DNA of 17,180 nucleotides from Capsulimonas sp. (GTDB taxonomy: Bacteria > Armatimonadota > Armatimonadia > Armatimonadales > Capsulimonadaceae). Under the pieces are notes generated by a model. The model was not told the DNA's origin. It worked only from the letters and a program-made list of their open reading frames with translations, and ran no database searches. The stretch spans positions 1-17,180 of the forward strand of contig JAOQAA010000479.1 in assembly GCA_025963815.1 (NCBI GenBank), given 5' to 3'. Of this stretch, positions 1 through 8,500 are shown piece by piece (the first letter of the stretch is position 1; each line of letters starts with the position of its first letter). A program made the translations under genes and the position numbers.

Positions 1-320
1 GTCACGTGTCCTCTACCGGCGTGCGCAATATCCGTAAGTTCGTTAGCGGTAAATTTGCCAACATTCAGCATGGTAAGATTTATAGGCTGATCAGAATTCG
101 CCGCCGTTCGGGCGATGTCACTCAAATTGTTGGCGGTGTAGCGTGAAGCATCAAATTGCATGCTGCCTCCGGCTCTGACAATATCGGTCAGCTCGTTGAC
201 TGTGAGGGAAGACGCCTGCGCATGCGCCGCAGGCATTACGGACAGGCTCAAACTGACGGCGCAAACCGACACTGCGGATGCGGCGAGGGCAAAAGCGTAC
301 TTGCGGAATTTGGATCGCAT
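1..320 (-). CDS. Exported repeat protein, 3' end outside the window
   Basis: The reading frame runs leftward from an ATG at 318-320 and is still open at the window edge, so only about 106 N-terminal residues are visible. AGGAG lies 5 nt upstream of the ATG and fixes the start. Residues 1-35 form a signal peptide: a basic start (MRSKFRK), a hydrophobic stretch, and AHA followed by QA as the likely cleavage site. The exported part consists of degenerate repeats built on the core (Y/F/L)T(A/V)N(E/N)L(S/T)DI(A/V), seen three times at spacings of about 22 and 29 residues, with AG-rich links. This suggests a small solenoid, but I do not recognise the family and assign no function. It is divergent from the gene at 460, with a 139-bp intergenic region between them. 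Confidence 0.75.
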   Translation of the reverse strand, partial: MRSKFRKYAFALAASAVSVCAVSLSLSVMPAAHAQASSLTVNELTDIVRAGGSMQFDASRYTANNLSDIARTAANSDQPINLTMLNVGKFTANELTDIAHAGRGHV

Positions 321-407
321 GAGTTTCTCCTAAAAATAGCAGGCGTGCGTTTGATCGGACATCGGTGTTTGGAAATTTGTTCCGTCAAATACCTATGCAA
401 CTTAATC

Positions 408-419
408 CACGGCGCCGTG
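408..419. promoter_or_regulatory. 12-bp perfect palindrome in a divergent intergenic region
   Basis: CACGGCGCCGTG is a perfect palindrome midway between the divergent starts at 320 (-) and 460 (+). Its place would suit an operator shared by both genes. I could not identify convincing -35/-10 boxes around it, and a GC-rich 12-mer palindrome can occur by chance, so this is only a candidate. The rest of 321-459 holds the two ribosome binding sites and nothing else I can name. Confidence 0.25.
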
Positions 420-459
420 TCCAAAGATTTGGAACGACATTGCATATCAGGAGGTTCCC

Positions 460-1050
460 ATGGCGCCATCTCGCCCGAGACGTAAGTCCCAAATCATTCT
501 CGCCGCCGCAGCTTGTTTGATCATGGTTGGATACCTGCGTGAGACCGGACACATCGGCCTCAATCTCTACTCCGCGCAAAGCAGCGCGTCCAGCACGACG
601 AGCGTCGCGTCCGTGACTAGCGCCGGCGCGCCAACGCCTCGGTCCGCCGGAGCCATGGGACAGCCGGCGGCGAGCATCGTCGAAGCGCATGGCGATCCCC
701 GACTGGTCCAGTATGTCCGCGACGCCATCGCCGGGATTCCAGGAGCGAAGCCGCCGGCGCAGATCGTCGTAAAGAGATTGACAACTCGCGGCGCGTATTG
801 GGTTCCGATCTATAAAACGGGTGTCTGTTCGTATGATATCCGATTGTCGGACGGAGATCCGAACGCCGCCGTGGCGTCGGGAGACGCAAACGGCGTGCAT
901 TATATGGGAACTCTCTCGGGAGAGATTGACGAGAAGGTGACGGGAGTTTGCTCAGTCTATCACTTTCAGGAGCTGGTTGGACAAGAGGTGGGGAAGCAAG
1001 TGCGCGCGGCGCTGGAGAAGTACGAAAGCGCTCCTGACAAAAAGACGTAA
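460..1050 (+). CDS. Membrane-anchored hypothetical protein
   Basis: A 196-aa protein whose ATG is preceded by a strong AGGAGG, so the start is well supported. Residues 1-9 are basic (MAPSRPRRK) and are followed by one hydrophobic segment at about 11-26, giving an N-terminal membrane anchor or uncleaved signal. Residues about 40-72 are rich in Ser, Ala, Thr and Pro and look like a flexible linker. The C-terminal region (about 75-190) appears folded and carries two cysteines, C123 and C164, each in the same context TGVCS. These could form a disulfide outside the membrane. I recognise no family. The next gene, 1249-1944, lies about 200 bp downstream in the same direction behind a strong hairpin, so co-transcription is doubtful. 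Confidence 0.7.
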   Translation: MAPSRPRRKSQIILAAAACLIMVGYLRETGHIGLNLYSAQSSASSTTSVASVTSAGAPTPRSAGAMGQPAASIVEAHGDPRLVQYVRDAIAGIPGAKPPAQIVVKRLTTRGAYWVPIYKTGVCSYDIRLSDGDPNAAVASGDANGVHYMGTLSGEIDEKVTGVCSVYHFQELVGQEVGKQVRAALEKYESAPDKKT

Positions 1051-1098
1051 AATGCATTCGTCGGCAATCCCGCGCCTTCGATCAGGTAAAATGGAGAT

Positions 1099-1176
1099 GG
1101 TTCTGAGATAGCTCATTGGCAGAACGGCCAGCGCTTAACCGGCTGGACGCCGGTTAAGCGCCCTGTTCCCAGAACG
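1099..1176 (+). other. tRNA-like sequence (possible degraded tRNA)
   Basis: Six bases, GTTCTG (1100-1105), pair with CAGAAC (1170-1175) like an acceptor stem. Inside them is TAGCTC followed by ATTGGCA and GAAC (1109-1125), which matches the tRNA D-arm pattern: A14, G18-G19, A21 and three of four stem pairs, with a C-A mismatch at 11-24. CCAGC and GCTGG could form an anticodon stem, but the loop would have nine bases and a C after the anticodon. There is no T-arm consensus. Extra bases also sit between acceptor and D-arm. It cannot be a normal tRNA; it may be a decayed one or a chance likeness inside a hairpin region. Confidence 0.25.
1131..1161. terminator. Strong hairpin, 13-bp perfect stem
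   Basis: GCGCTTAACCGGC (1131-1143) and its exact reverse complement (1149-1161) are separated by the 5-nt loop TGGAC. It lies 80 bp after the stop codon at 1050 and before the gene at 1249, so a transcription-terminating role is reasonable. However, no T-run follows on either strand, so this is not a textbook intrinsic terminator. The hairpin lies inside a segment (1099-1176) that also resembles a tRNA, described separately. Confidence 0.5.
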
Positions 1177-1248
1177 ACTTTGCCTTTTCTACTGCGTATC
1201 GTTGATAGTTTGTACTATTGTAAGTAATCACTATAAAGGATAACAACG

Positions 1249-1944
1249 ATGAACGGCTATATTCTGAGCGGCAGCGCCACGGACACACTCATTAATTTGC
1301 CGGAAACGGGTTCCGGGTATCAAATTATCGATTTGCCGCAGGCGCAGCAACATATGGCAGCCGGCTGCTACATTGTATTCAATGCAGAGCTGGCCATACT
1401 ATTCAGTGAATACGAAAGTTTCCTGAATGGTCTCAATCCGCAGGATCTTCCGGCTGCTTTCGAAACCTATGAAAGCTTCAAGTTATCTGTCACCGTGAGT
1501 CCGGTCAACATTACTTCATTATCAGGCATTAGCTTAGTTGCACCACCACCCGGGCCGCCAGGCGGGCCTCCACCAGTTGTGGGCAAATGGCCCAAAACAC
1601 CCACACTGGTGGTCGCAGCCACAACAAAAGTGGGGGAGTTATTTTGGCGCGTCTCAACACACGCATCGGATCCTCGATTGGTGGGCGGGCATTTTACTCC
1701 TGGTACGTATGCGACAAGCAATCTCGATATGGCGTTCGTGAATACCGGTTTTGGAGCTGTAGGCCGTTACGCGCTGCCATCACCGTTTCCTTCGAATTAT
1801 GTCTACCTGATTACTCCTGCGGTCGGTACGGCATTTGATGTCGGCACTTCGCGACCAAGCTTCGGGCAAGCAGGCGGTGGGGTGGAGGTTCTCTTTACAA
1901 CCGCCGCAGCTGCATCCTTTAGTCGTTTACAACCGCCGTGGTAG
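1249..1944 (+). CDS. Putative TNT/ADP-ribosyltransferase-fold effector-like protein
   Basis: A 231-aa protein with AAAGGAT 7 nt before the ATG. There are three parts: an N-terminal domain of about 95 residues with no signal peptide, a proline/glycine linker (APPPGPPGGPPP, about 98-109), and a C-terminal domain (about 115-217). The C-terminal domain has the layout of TNT-family NAD-degrading toxins and related ART-fold toxins: an early basic strand (LFWRV, R134), GxFTPGTY (147-154), GRYALP (172-177), and the diagnostic FGQxGGG stretch (205-211). TNT proteins usually have Q just after GGGx; here it is E213, so activity or product may differ. By eye the gene is more AT-rich than its neighbours, which may mean transfer. 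No immunity gene is recognisable beside it. The toxin-like assignment comes from motif memory, not a search; the N-terminal domain is unrecognised. Confidence 0.5.
   Translation: MNGYILSGSATDTLINLPETGSGYQIIDLPQAQQHMAAGCYIVFNAELAILFSEYESFLNGLNPQDLPAAFETYESFKLSVTVSPVNITSLSGISLVAPPPGPPGGPPPVVGKWPKTPTLVVAATTKVGELFWRVSTHASDPRLVGGHFTPGTYATSNLDMAFVNTGFGAVGRYALPSPFPSNYVYLITPAVGTAFDVGTSRPSFGQAGGGVEVLFTTAAAASFSRLQPPW
1894..1938 (+). repeat. 13-bp direct repeat at the 3' end of the TNT-like gene
   Basis: TTTACAACCGCCG occurs at 1894-1906 and again at 1926-1938. The offset is 32 bp, which is not a multiple of three, so the two copies are read in different frames (FTTA and then LQPP). The last residues of the protein, SRLQPPW, are therefore encoded by an out-of-frame copy of sequence found just upstream. 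Confidence 0.8.
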
Positions 1945-1974
1945 GCCACGTATTACACAAAATCGACATCAAAC

Positions 1975-2012
1975 GCAATCGGCCCTGGGCGCATGCGCCC
2001 AGGGCCGATTGC
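1975..2012. terminator. 38-bp perfect palindrome between convergent genes
   Basis: The 19-base left arm (starting GCAATCGGCC) is followed immediately by its exact complement, giving a stem of about 17 bp with a 4-nt loop in RNA. It lies between the stop of the TNT-like gene (1944, +) and the stop of the catalase gene (2024, -), the classic place for a terminator serving both strands. Neither side has a clean T-run, so it may act by structure alone or as a shield against read-through. Confidence 0.65.
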
Positions 2013-2023
2013 ATTCCAAGGCG

Positions 2024-4210
2024 TTACGCCGCGACGGTGTCCAAGTCTGCCCGGTCCCAGTGGCGATGGCCGGCGATGGCGGCGAGGAAGGTCGTTCCCA
2101 GCGCATCCACGTCGGCAGGGTCAGATGCGCTGACGACGCCGTGGATTTCGGCGGTCTTGCCCTTGGAGGCGGGAACGGCTGCTTGGGGAAGCGCCGCCGT
2201 CAGCAGATCCGCGCCTTCGGCGAGCGCGCCGACGGGCTTCGCGTGCTTGTAAGCCTCGGCGACGAAGACACGCGGGTCTCCCTGCGCTTTGAGCACGGCG
2301 ACGCTCTGCGCGCCACCGGGGACAAACACGGCGTCGTACAGCACCGAGCTGGTGTTGGCGAAGGTCTTCGTCGCCTCCACGGAGCCGCCCACGCCCGTCA
2401 GCGTTCCCAGATGCGTTCCGACGATCTCGGGAAGCGCGCCCTGCGCCGTAAGCGCCTTCTCAATCGCCTGGATCTGCGCGATGTCGACGCCGTCCGCCGC
2501 CAGGATCGCGACCTTGCGGCCTTTTGCCGATTGCGGCTGCCCTTCGACCAGGCTCAATCCCGAAGTTCGCTCTACGCCGCCCGACGCAGTGGTTTCGGAC
2601 ATGGCGGCCGCCAGCACCTTGGTCTGATCGGCGGAATCGGCGGTTCCGGGCGGGGTCGCCGTTTGATGGTTGGTTTGGACCTTTTCGCCCAGCGCCAGCG
2701 CCACCTGCGCGGCCAGCACATCGTTGATCTGCTCCAGATGTCCCAGCATCCGCTGCCGGACTCCGCGCGTCCCCACCTTGCTCAGCTCGAACTGCAAAGC
2801 CTTGGCGATGTGCTGCTTCTCGATCGCCGTCTGGCTGTTCCAGAACAAGCGCGCCTGGCCGTAGTGGTCGCCGAAGCTTTCGCTGCGGACACGCGCTTTG
2901 GGGCCTTCGACCTGCTCCGGATAGCTCACGAAGCCGGGACGCGCCGGCGTGACTTCGCCGGGATCGTGCCCGTCCAATGAGGCCGGCGCGTAGGAAACGC
3001 GGCCCTTGTTGATGGTGTGGCGCATATGGGCGTCGCGCTGGTTGTTGGACACAGGACAGACCGGCCGGTTGATCGGAAGCTCCGCGAAGTTCGGCGTGCC
3101 GAGGCGGCTGAGCTGGGTGTCCAGATAGGAGAAGTTGCGCCCCTGGAGCAAGGGATCGTCGGTGAAGTCGATCCCCGGCACAATGTTCGTCGTCATGAAC
3201 GCCACTTGTTCAGTCTCGGCGAAGTAGTTATCCGGATTGCGGTTTAACGTCATCTTGCCGACCCGCTTGACGGGGATCAGATCCTCGGGCCAGATCTTGG
3301 TCGCATCCAGAATATCGAAGTCGAACTTGTGCTCGTCCTCCTCGGCCAGCGTTTGCAGGCCCAGCTCCCATTCGAAGAAGTTGCCCATCTCGATGGAATC
3401 GAACATGTCGCGGCGGTGGAAATCCGGGTCTTTCCCAGCGATCTTCTGCGACTCGTCCCACACCAGCGAATGCGCGCCAAGCACGGGCTTCCAATGGAAT
3501 TTGACGAAGGTCGACTTGCCTTCGGCGTTGATCAGGCGGAACGTGTGAACCCCAAAGCCGTCCATCTGACTGAAGCTGCGCGGCAGCGATCGATCGCTCA
3601 TGATCCACATCACCATATGCATGGATTCGGGGGTCAGCGAGATAAAGTCCCAGAACGTATCGTGAGCCGTCGCGGCCTGAGGAATCTCATTGTTAGGTTC
3701 GGGCTTGGCGGCGTGAATGAGATCGGGGAATTTGATGGCGTCCTGAATGAAGAACACGGGGATATTGTTGCCCACCAGGTCCCAGTTGCCCTCTGGCGTG
3801 TACATCTTGACGGCGAAGCCGCGAACATCACGCGCGGTGTCCGCCGAGCCGCGCGAGCCAGCGACAGTCGAGAAGCGCACAAACACAGGCGTCTTCAGCG
3901 ACGGGTCGGTCAGAACCTTTGCCGTCGTCAAATCGGAGAGCGATTCGTAGACCTGGAAGAACCCGTGCGCGGCCGCGCCGCGCGCATGCACGACACGCTC
4001 TGGAATACGCTCGTGGTCGAAGTGCTGGATCTTTTCGCGGAGGATAAAGTCTTCTAAGAGGGTCGGGCCGCGATGTCCCGCCTTCAGGGAGTTCTGGTCA
4101 TCCGTGACCGGCTGTCCCTGGTTCGTCGTCATCGGCTCTCTGTCTTCCGTTGTGACAGAGGCGAGATCCTGATCTTTGCTTATCGCGCTGGATGCATTTT
4201 GCTTGCTCAT
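2024..4210 (-). CDS. katE: Large-subunit catalase (HPII/KatE type)
   Basis: A 728-aa haem catalase that converts hydrogen peroxide to water and oxygen in the cytoplasm. The length, and a C-terminal extension of about 150 residues with a class I amidotransferase/DJ-1-like fold (from about 573, [13 protein letters not shown]), mark the large-subunit clade 2 type. The core has the expected residues: distal H75 in [13 protein letters not shown], distal N148 in [11 protein letters not shown], and the proximal haem ligand Y362 in RNFSYLDTQ with R358 four residues before it. The N-terminal 45 residues are polar and variable, as in the family. The ATG at 4210 has only a weak, distant purine stretch (AAGGGA); M27 is an alternative start. 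A promoter at 4300-4328 drives it, back to back with that of the DUF4185 gene. No mutation of a key residue was seen. Confidence 0.95.
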   Translation of the reverse strand: MSKQNASSAISKDQDLASVTTEDREPMTTNQGQPVTDDQNSLKAGHRGPTLLEDFILREKIQHFDHERIPERVVHARGAAAHGFFQVYESLSDLTTAKVLTDPSLKTPVFVRFSTVAGSRGSADTARDVRGFAVKMYTPEGNWDLVGNNIPVFFIQDAIKFPDLIHAAKPEPNNEIPQAATAHDTFWDFISLTPESMHMVMWIMSDRSLPRSFSQMDGFGVHTFRLINAEGKSTFVKFHWKPVLGAHSLVWDESQKIAGKDPDFHRRDMFDSIEMGNFFEWELGLQTLAEEDEHKFDFDILDATKIWPEDLIPVKRVGKMTLNRNPDNYFAETEQVAFMTTNIVPGIDFTDDPLLQGRNFSYLDTQLSRLGTPNFAELPINRPVCPVSNNQRDAHMRHTINKGRVSYAPASLDGHDPGEVTPARPGFVSYPEQVEGPKARVRSESFGDHYGQARLFWNSQTAIEKQHIAKALQFELSKVGTRGVRQRMLGHLEQINDVLAAQVALALGEKVQTNHQTATPPGTADSADQTKVLAAAMSETTASGGVERTSGLSLVEGQPQSAKGRKVAILAADGVDIAQIQAIEKALTAQGALPEIVGTHLGTLTGVGGSVEATKTFANTSSVLYDAVFVPGGAQSVAVLKAQGDPRVFVAEAYKHAKPVGALAEGADLLTAALPQAAVPASKGKTAEIHGVVSASDPADVDALGTTFLAAIAGHRHWDRADLDTVAA

Positions 4211-4299
4211 GAGTTCTGGTGATTTCCCTTGTTAACGCGCCGGCGTGAGGCTCCGGCAGGATGAAAACAGTACATGACAAGGGTGTCCGTTTCGGGGAA

Positions 4300-4328
4300 A
4301 TTATAAACCCCAACCACTGCCTTTACAA
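4300..4328 (-). promoter_or_regulatory. Catalase gene promoter
   Basis: Read on the minus strand: TTGTAA (4328-4323), 17 bases, then TATAAT (4305-4300). The -10 is perfect and the -35 matches four of six. Transcription would start near 4293, leaving a leader of about 80 nt before the catalase ATG. Confidence 0.6.
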
Positions 4329-4350
4329 ATCAAATTTTTAATAGTATCAT
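4322..4350 (+). promoter_or_regulatory. Promoter of the DUF4185 gene
   Basis: TTTACA (4322-4327), 17 bases, TATCAT (4345-4350): five of six in each box with ideal spacing. Transcription would begin near 4357. Its -35 box uses the same bases as the -35 box of the catalase promoter on the other strand, so polymerase probably cannot occupy both at once. Confidence 0.55.
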
Positions 4351-4412
4351 CGCTCCTAACAGTAAGCAAATATGTTTTGAGCAGCTCCCGACGCGCTCTT
4401 AGGATACACAAA

Positions 4413-5522
4413 TTGATCCCTTTGACCTTCCGCGCCGCAGCTTTGCCTGCGCTTTTCCTGACGTGCATGATCATCACAAGCAATGCGTCCCATGCCGTTT
4501 CGCCCGATTCCGTGATGAAGATCGCTCGCGTGACAGGCGCGGCGCTGCCGGGGGAAACGCTGCCCAGTCCAAACGACACCGATCGAAAGGATGCGCTTCT
4601 TGGGACCGACCTGGGAATTCTCTGGGATGGAGGCGACGGCGAAATTCGGATCGCGTTCGGCGATACCTACGGCAAGGGGTGGAACGGAAACGGAGCCGGA
4701 CCGGACCAGGCCGACTGGCGCAGCAATACTCTGGCGCTCTCGCGCGATGCCGATCCGGATGCGGGACTGGCATTCACCCGCATGATCTGGGACACGCCCG
4801 GCCACGCCAAAGAGCTGATGCACGCGGGCCGGAACGCACAGGAGTGGACAGTCATTCCGACGGCCGGCGTGTCTGTGAACTCTCGGCAATTTCTCCACTA
4901 TATGTCCGTGCGTCATTGGGGCGCGCCCGGTTATTGGGATACGAATGAAGGCGGTCTGGCGTATTCGGACGATGGCGGCGCGAGCTGGACACGGCCCAGC
5001 GCTCCGCTCTGGCCGAACACGCCGGCGGGCGACAGTAAATTCCAGCAGGGGGCCTTCGCCAAACTCGGCGACGATGTCTATCTATTCGGCACGCCAAATG
5101 GCCGACACGGAGACGCCTTCCTCGCAAAGGTTCCCAGCAGCGCGCTGCTGGATGGCGGCGCTTATCAATATTGGGACGGCTCCGTCTGGCGCACCGGCGG
5201 AGAGGCGGCGGCGCGCCCTGTCGTTCGTGGACCGATCGCCGAGTTGTCAGTCGCGTATAACTCTTATTTCCATCGCTGGCTGATGGTCACTTTGGACGAA
5301 GACCGCCATGCGCTCGTTCTGCGTGATGCGCCGGCGCTGGTCGGACCGTGGACGGAAAAGAAGGTCCTCGCAAGCGCTCAAGATTATCCCGCCCTCTACG
5401 GCGGCTACATCGATCCGATCCATAATTCCGGCCCGAACCTTTACTTTACGCTCTCACAATGGACACCGTACAATGTCTTTTGGATGCGCTGCGTGCTGAG
5501 CGGCGGCGACGCCAAGTCATAA
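4413..5522 (+). CDS. Secreted DUF4185-family protein, putative glycoside hydrolase
   Basis: The frame is open from a TTG at 4377, but I prefer the in-frame TTG at 4413. It has AGGA 8 nt upstream and gives a compact signal peptide (MIPLTFRAAALPALFL..., cleavage after ASHA), leaving 369 aa. The mature protein shows the DUF4185 pattern: GTDLGILWDGGDGEIRIAFGD (split here as GTDLG...W and IAFGDTYG), then WRSNTLALSRD, YSDDGGASW and a late GGYIDP segment, consistent with a five-bladed propeller. Some DUF4185 proteins have been shown to be endo-D-arabinanases (GH183); whether this one attacks an arabinan is inference. It is convergent with the large glycoside hydrolase gene, with only 29 bp between stop codons and no terminator visible there. 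Confidence 0.8.
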   Translation: MIPLTFRAAALPALFLTCMIITSNASHAVSPDSVMKIARVTGAALPGETLPSPNDTDRKDALLGTDLGILWDGGDGEIRIAFGDTYGKGWNGNGAGPDQADWRSNTLALSRDADPDAGLAFTRMIWDTPGHAKELMHAGRNAQEWTVIPTAGVSVNSRQFLHYMSVRHWGAPGYWDTNEGGLAYSDDGGASWTRPSAPLWPNTPAGDSKFQQGAFAKLGDDVYLFGTPNGRHGDAFLAKVPSSALLDGGAYQYWDGSVWRTGGEAAARPVVRGPIAELSVAYNSYFHRWLMVTLDEDRHALVLRDAPALVGPWTEKKVLASAQDYPALYGGYIDPIHNSGPNLYFTLSQWTPYNVFWMRCVLSGGDAKS

Positions 5523-5551
5523 TCGCCACGCGAAATCATAATCACCATGCG

Positions 5552-8500
5552 CTATCGAACCACGATGGTTTGGAAATTGTTCGGCTCTTTCGAAAGGCCG
5601 ATGCCGGGCGTCCACTCCACCCAGCCTTTGCGCCCGCCCCCATCGTTGTCGTTCACAAGAAGATCGAAGGTGAACCAATCGGGCAGAGTACGTCCGCCGG
5701 GAAGCGCGCTGGGAATGACGAGATCGTACACCGTTTCGTGACGCGCTTCGTCTCGTTCGATCTTGACGGGCGTGCTGAGATTGCCCGTCGCGGCGCCCGC
5801 CGGGCCTATCGTCAGCGCAGCGATGGGGCCACTCTGCCGCAATGCCGCCATCCACTCGTAATGCTCCCCGGTCGGCAGCGCGATGGAGTACTGAAGAGAA
5901 TCCCCCTGCCACTCCATGCCCGCCGGCGCATTCTGTGAGAAGATATCGTCTTGGACGCGCACAAAGAGATGCAGTCCCTGCGGCGTTCGCGTCATTGTCA
6001 CGGCGGCGCTGAGATCTGTGTCGCCATGGAAGTGAAGGTCCTGCATCGGCGTCGCTTCGAACAGGCTGACGAGATTGGCTTTGGACAAGGTCACGGTCGG
6101 GGCGCCGCCCGGCGCGGGAGTTTCGGCGCCGCGCCGCACCAGAGTGGCGGGGCGCAGGATGACGCGGCCCGTCACGTCCCCCGGCAGCGACGGAGACTGA
6201 AGAACCACGGACATTCCCGTGGACGGACTTTTATCCTCGTCAAACCGAACCTTCGTGGCGTAGGACCGCTCCGCGCCCGCAGGGATATCGACGTTTATTG
6301 TCTTTGGGTTCGCGGTCCAGTGCACGGGAGCGGTAAAGCGGACCACGCCGCGCAGGGGAGCGCCGAGCGGGTTGTGTAACTTCACCGAGAACGAGGCGGG
6401 TTCGCCAGGGACAGGCGACAATCGGTTCGCAAAGGACATTACTCCTGATTTCAATTGGAGGCGATCGGCGGCCCCTGAGAATTCAATATAGACTGGCTCC
6501 GCCGACAGGGTCAGCGCCGCCAAACCGTTCTTCGTCGCGATCGGATGCGAAACTCCCATCAAATCGGTCCGCCGCGCGGCGCCGGGAAGCGCGCAGGTCA
6601 CCGGAGCGGCGCCTTCAGCTTCGTTCCACGCCACCAGCACGCCGTGCTGATTTTTCGGGTTCGCATACAAAACTGCATACGCGTTGGGAGCATCCGGCAC
6701 GGGGAGGCTGCGGACATACTTCAGTCCACCCAGCACATTGGTCAGCGTATAGGCGGCGACGGCGGCGGCTTTGGGAGTGAGGTCATGCCGGACCAGCCCG
6801 AAGTTATGGTCGCTGTCCATCGGGTCGTCCCCGTCATTGCGCAGATCGTACCAGAAGTAGCCGGACGCGCCGAGCGCGGGCGCGTAGCTCATCTTTTGCG
6901 CCAGCGTCACGGCCTGCTCGTACTCTGTATTGGATCCAGATGACGAGAACCCCGATTCATTGAGCCACTTGGGCATGGTCCAGGAAGACTGTTTCATCGC
7001 ATTGTCGATATTGACTTCAGCGCGGCGAAGATTATCGATGGGGCCATGGGAGTGAAAGGCGAAGATGTCGGGCTTCACCTGCTCCAGGCGGGTGAAATCC
7101 GAGATGAACCGCGCTCGAAACGGTACTTCCGAAAAGCCGCCGTTCATGACCTGCGCGTTCGGCTGGACATTCTTGATGGCGACGGAGGCGGCGGCGAACA
7201 GCGAGGCGTACGTGGCGGCATCGCCGCGCCAGAAATCGTTGTCCGGCTCGTTCCAAATCTCCCAGTAACGGCTGTACTTCCCATACCGCTTGGCCGCCTG
7301 GCCGGCGAACGTGGCGTAATCGGCCGCGCGTGGCGGCGCGAACGCCCAATCCTGCCACTTGGCCGCGTTGGGATCACCGGTCGTGGCCCAGTGCGCCGTA
7401 TACGCAAGCAGGCTGGAGGGAGTAATCCCGTACTTGGCGAGGAGCGGATAGAGACGGTCGTAGGCCCCCCACTCCCAGGCGTCCGGCCGTGGCTGAACGG
7501 CGTCCCAGTTGACATCCATGCGGCAGTATTGGAATCCCAGCGCGGCGATCAGCGCCACGTTTCGATCCGCGTCTTCCGGACCGAGACCGCCAAGATGCGC
7601 GTTGACTCCGTAATGCATTGCCCCGGCGCCGCCGGCTGTCTCCGGCGCGCGCCTGGGGCTCAGCGCGGCGCACCGTGTCTCGCCGCTCGTGATGGTACGG
7701 CCTACGGTGTCCAGCGCCTTCGCCTCAATGTAAATGATGCCCGGCCGGGTCGCGCGGAACTGGATCGCCGGAGCAATCTTGGCTCCCCAGGCAACGCGTC
7801 CTTTCGCGAGAGGGACGGAGTTCACTCCCCACGCCCGCCAATCCAGCGTCGCGGGAGCAGCGCCTGAAGCCAGGCCGGAAATCGTGAGACGCAGGCTCAC
7901 CATTGCGCCGGCGGGATAGAAGTAAGCAGGCAGCTTTGAAGACGGCGTGGACGGCTGGATGACGATCCGCGCCTCGGGCGACGATACCTTCGAGGGCGGG
8001 GGCGATGGTTCTGCCGCCGTCTTCGCTCCGTCCGGCCCCGCAATCGCAAGATCGTCGAGAAAAAGCTGCCCTTTTCCCCCGGCCGTGTTGGCGTGCGAAA
8101 AGCCAAGTCCAAAAAATCTCAGCGGATACTGAATGGCGCCGGTATTCTTATCCCCCCAGTGCGCGGCGGGCTTGGCGATGTCAATATCCTGTTGGATTTG
8201 CCGCCAATCGCCGTCCGCAAGCGGCTTGACCGACGCGTCTCCGAGCGGATAAAGAAACGTTTCATTCCCCGCGTCGATCAGCAGCAATCCGGCATTGAGC
8301 AGTTTTTCAGGGCCGGCGCCGCAAACCCACAGCGAGAAATGCGCCGCGCCGGGTCCGTTCGCGACGACGCCACCCTGACCGGTCGTGACGTTGATGTAAC
8401 CAGACCCCGTGCTTTGAAAAGACAGATCCGCCGACTTGTCGCCGCCATGGACGCGCGATGAGACGATCTGAATGGCGGCGCCGGCGGCGTTCTGCTGATT

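Noticed and set aside
378..391. TGTTCCGTCAAATA occurs here and again at 12306-12319, at the decayed 3' end of the tRNA-Gln-like gene
   Set aside because: One shared 14-mer is expected about as often as not in a window of this size, and the flanks do not match.
460..1050. Immunity protein for the TNT-like protein at 1249
   Set aside because: It is exported or membrane-anchored, separated by 200 bp and a strong hairpin, and resembles no immunity family I know; position alone is not enough.
1202..1230. Promoter TTGATA-17-TAATCA before the TNT-like gene
   Set aside because: The -10 match is poor and other AT-rich choices nearby are no better, so I did not list it as a feature.
1835..2980. Long plus-strand open frame (381 codons) opposite the end of the catalase gene, and another at 3329-4057
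   Set aside because: Both are antisense to well-conserved catalase codons in GC-rich DNA, have no ribosome site, and read as Arg/Ala/Gly-rich translations with no recognisable domain.
5523..5551. Terminator between the convergent DUF4185 and hydrolase genes
   Set aside because: The 29-bp gap has no hairpin or T-run; the two transcripts probably overlap.
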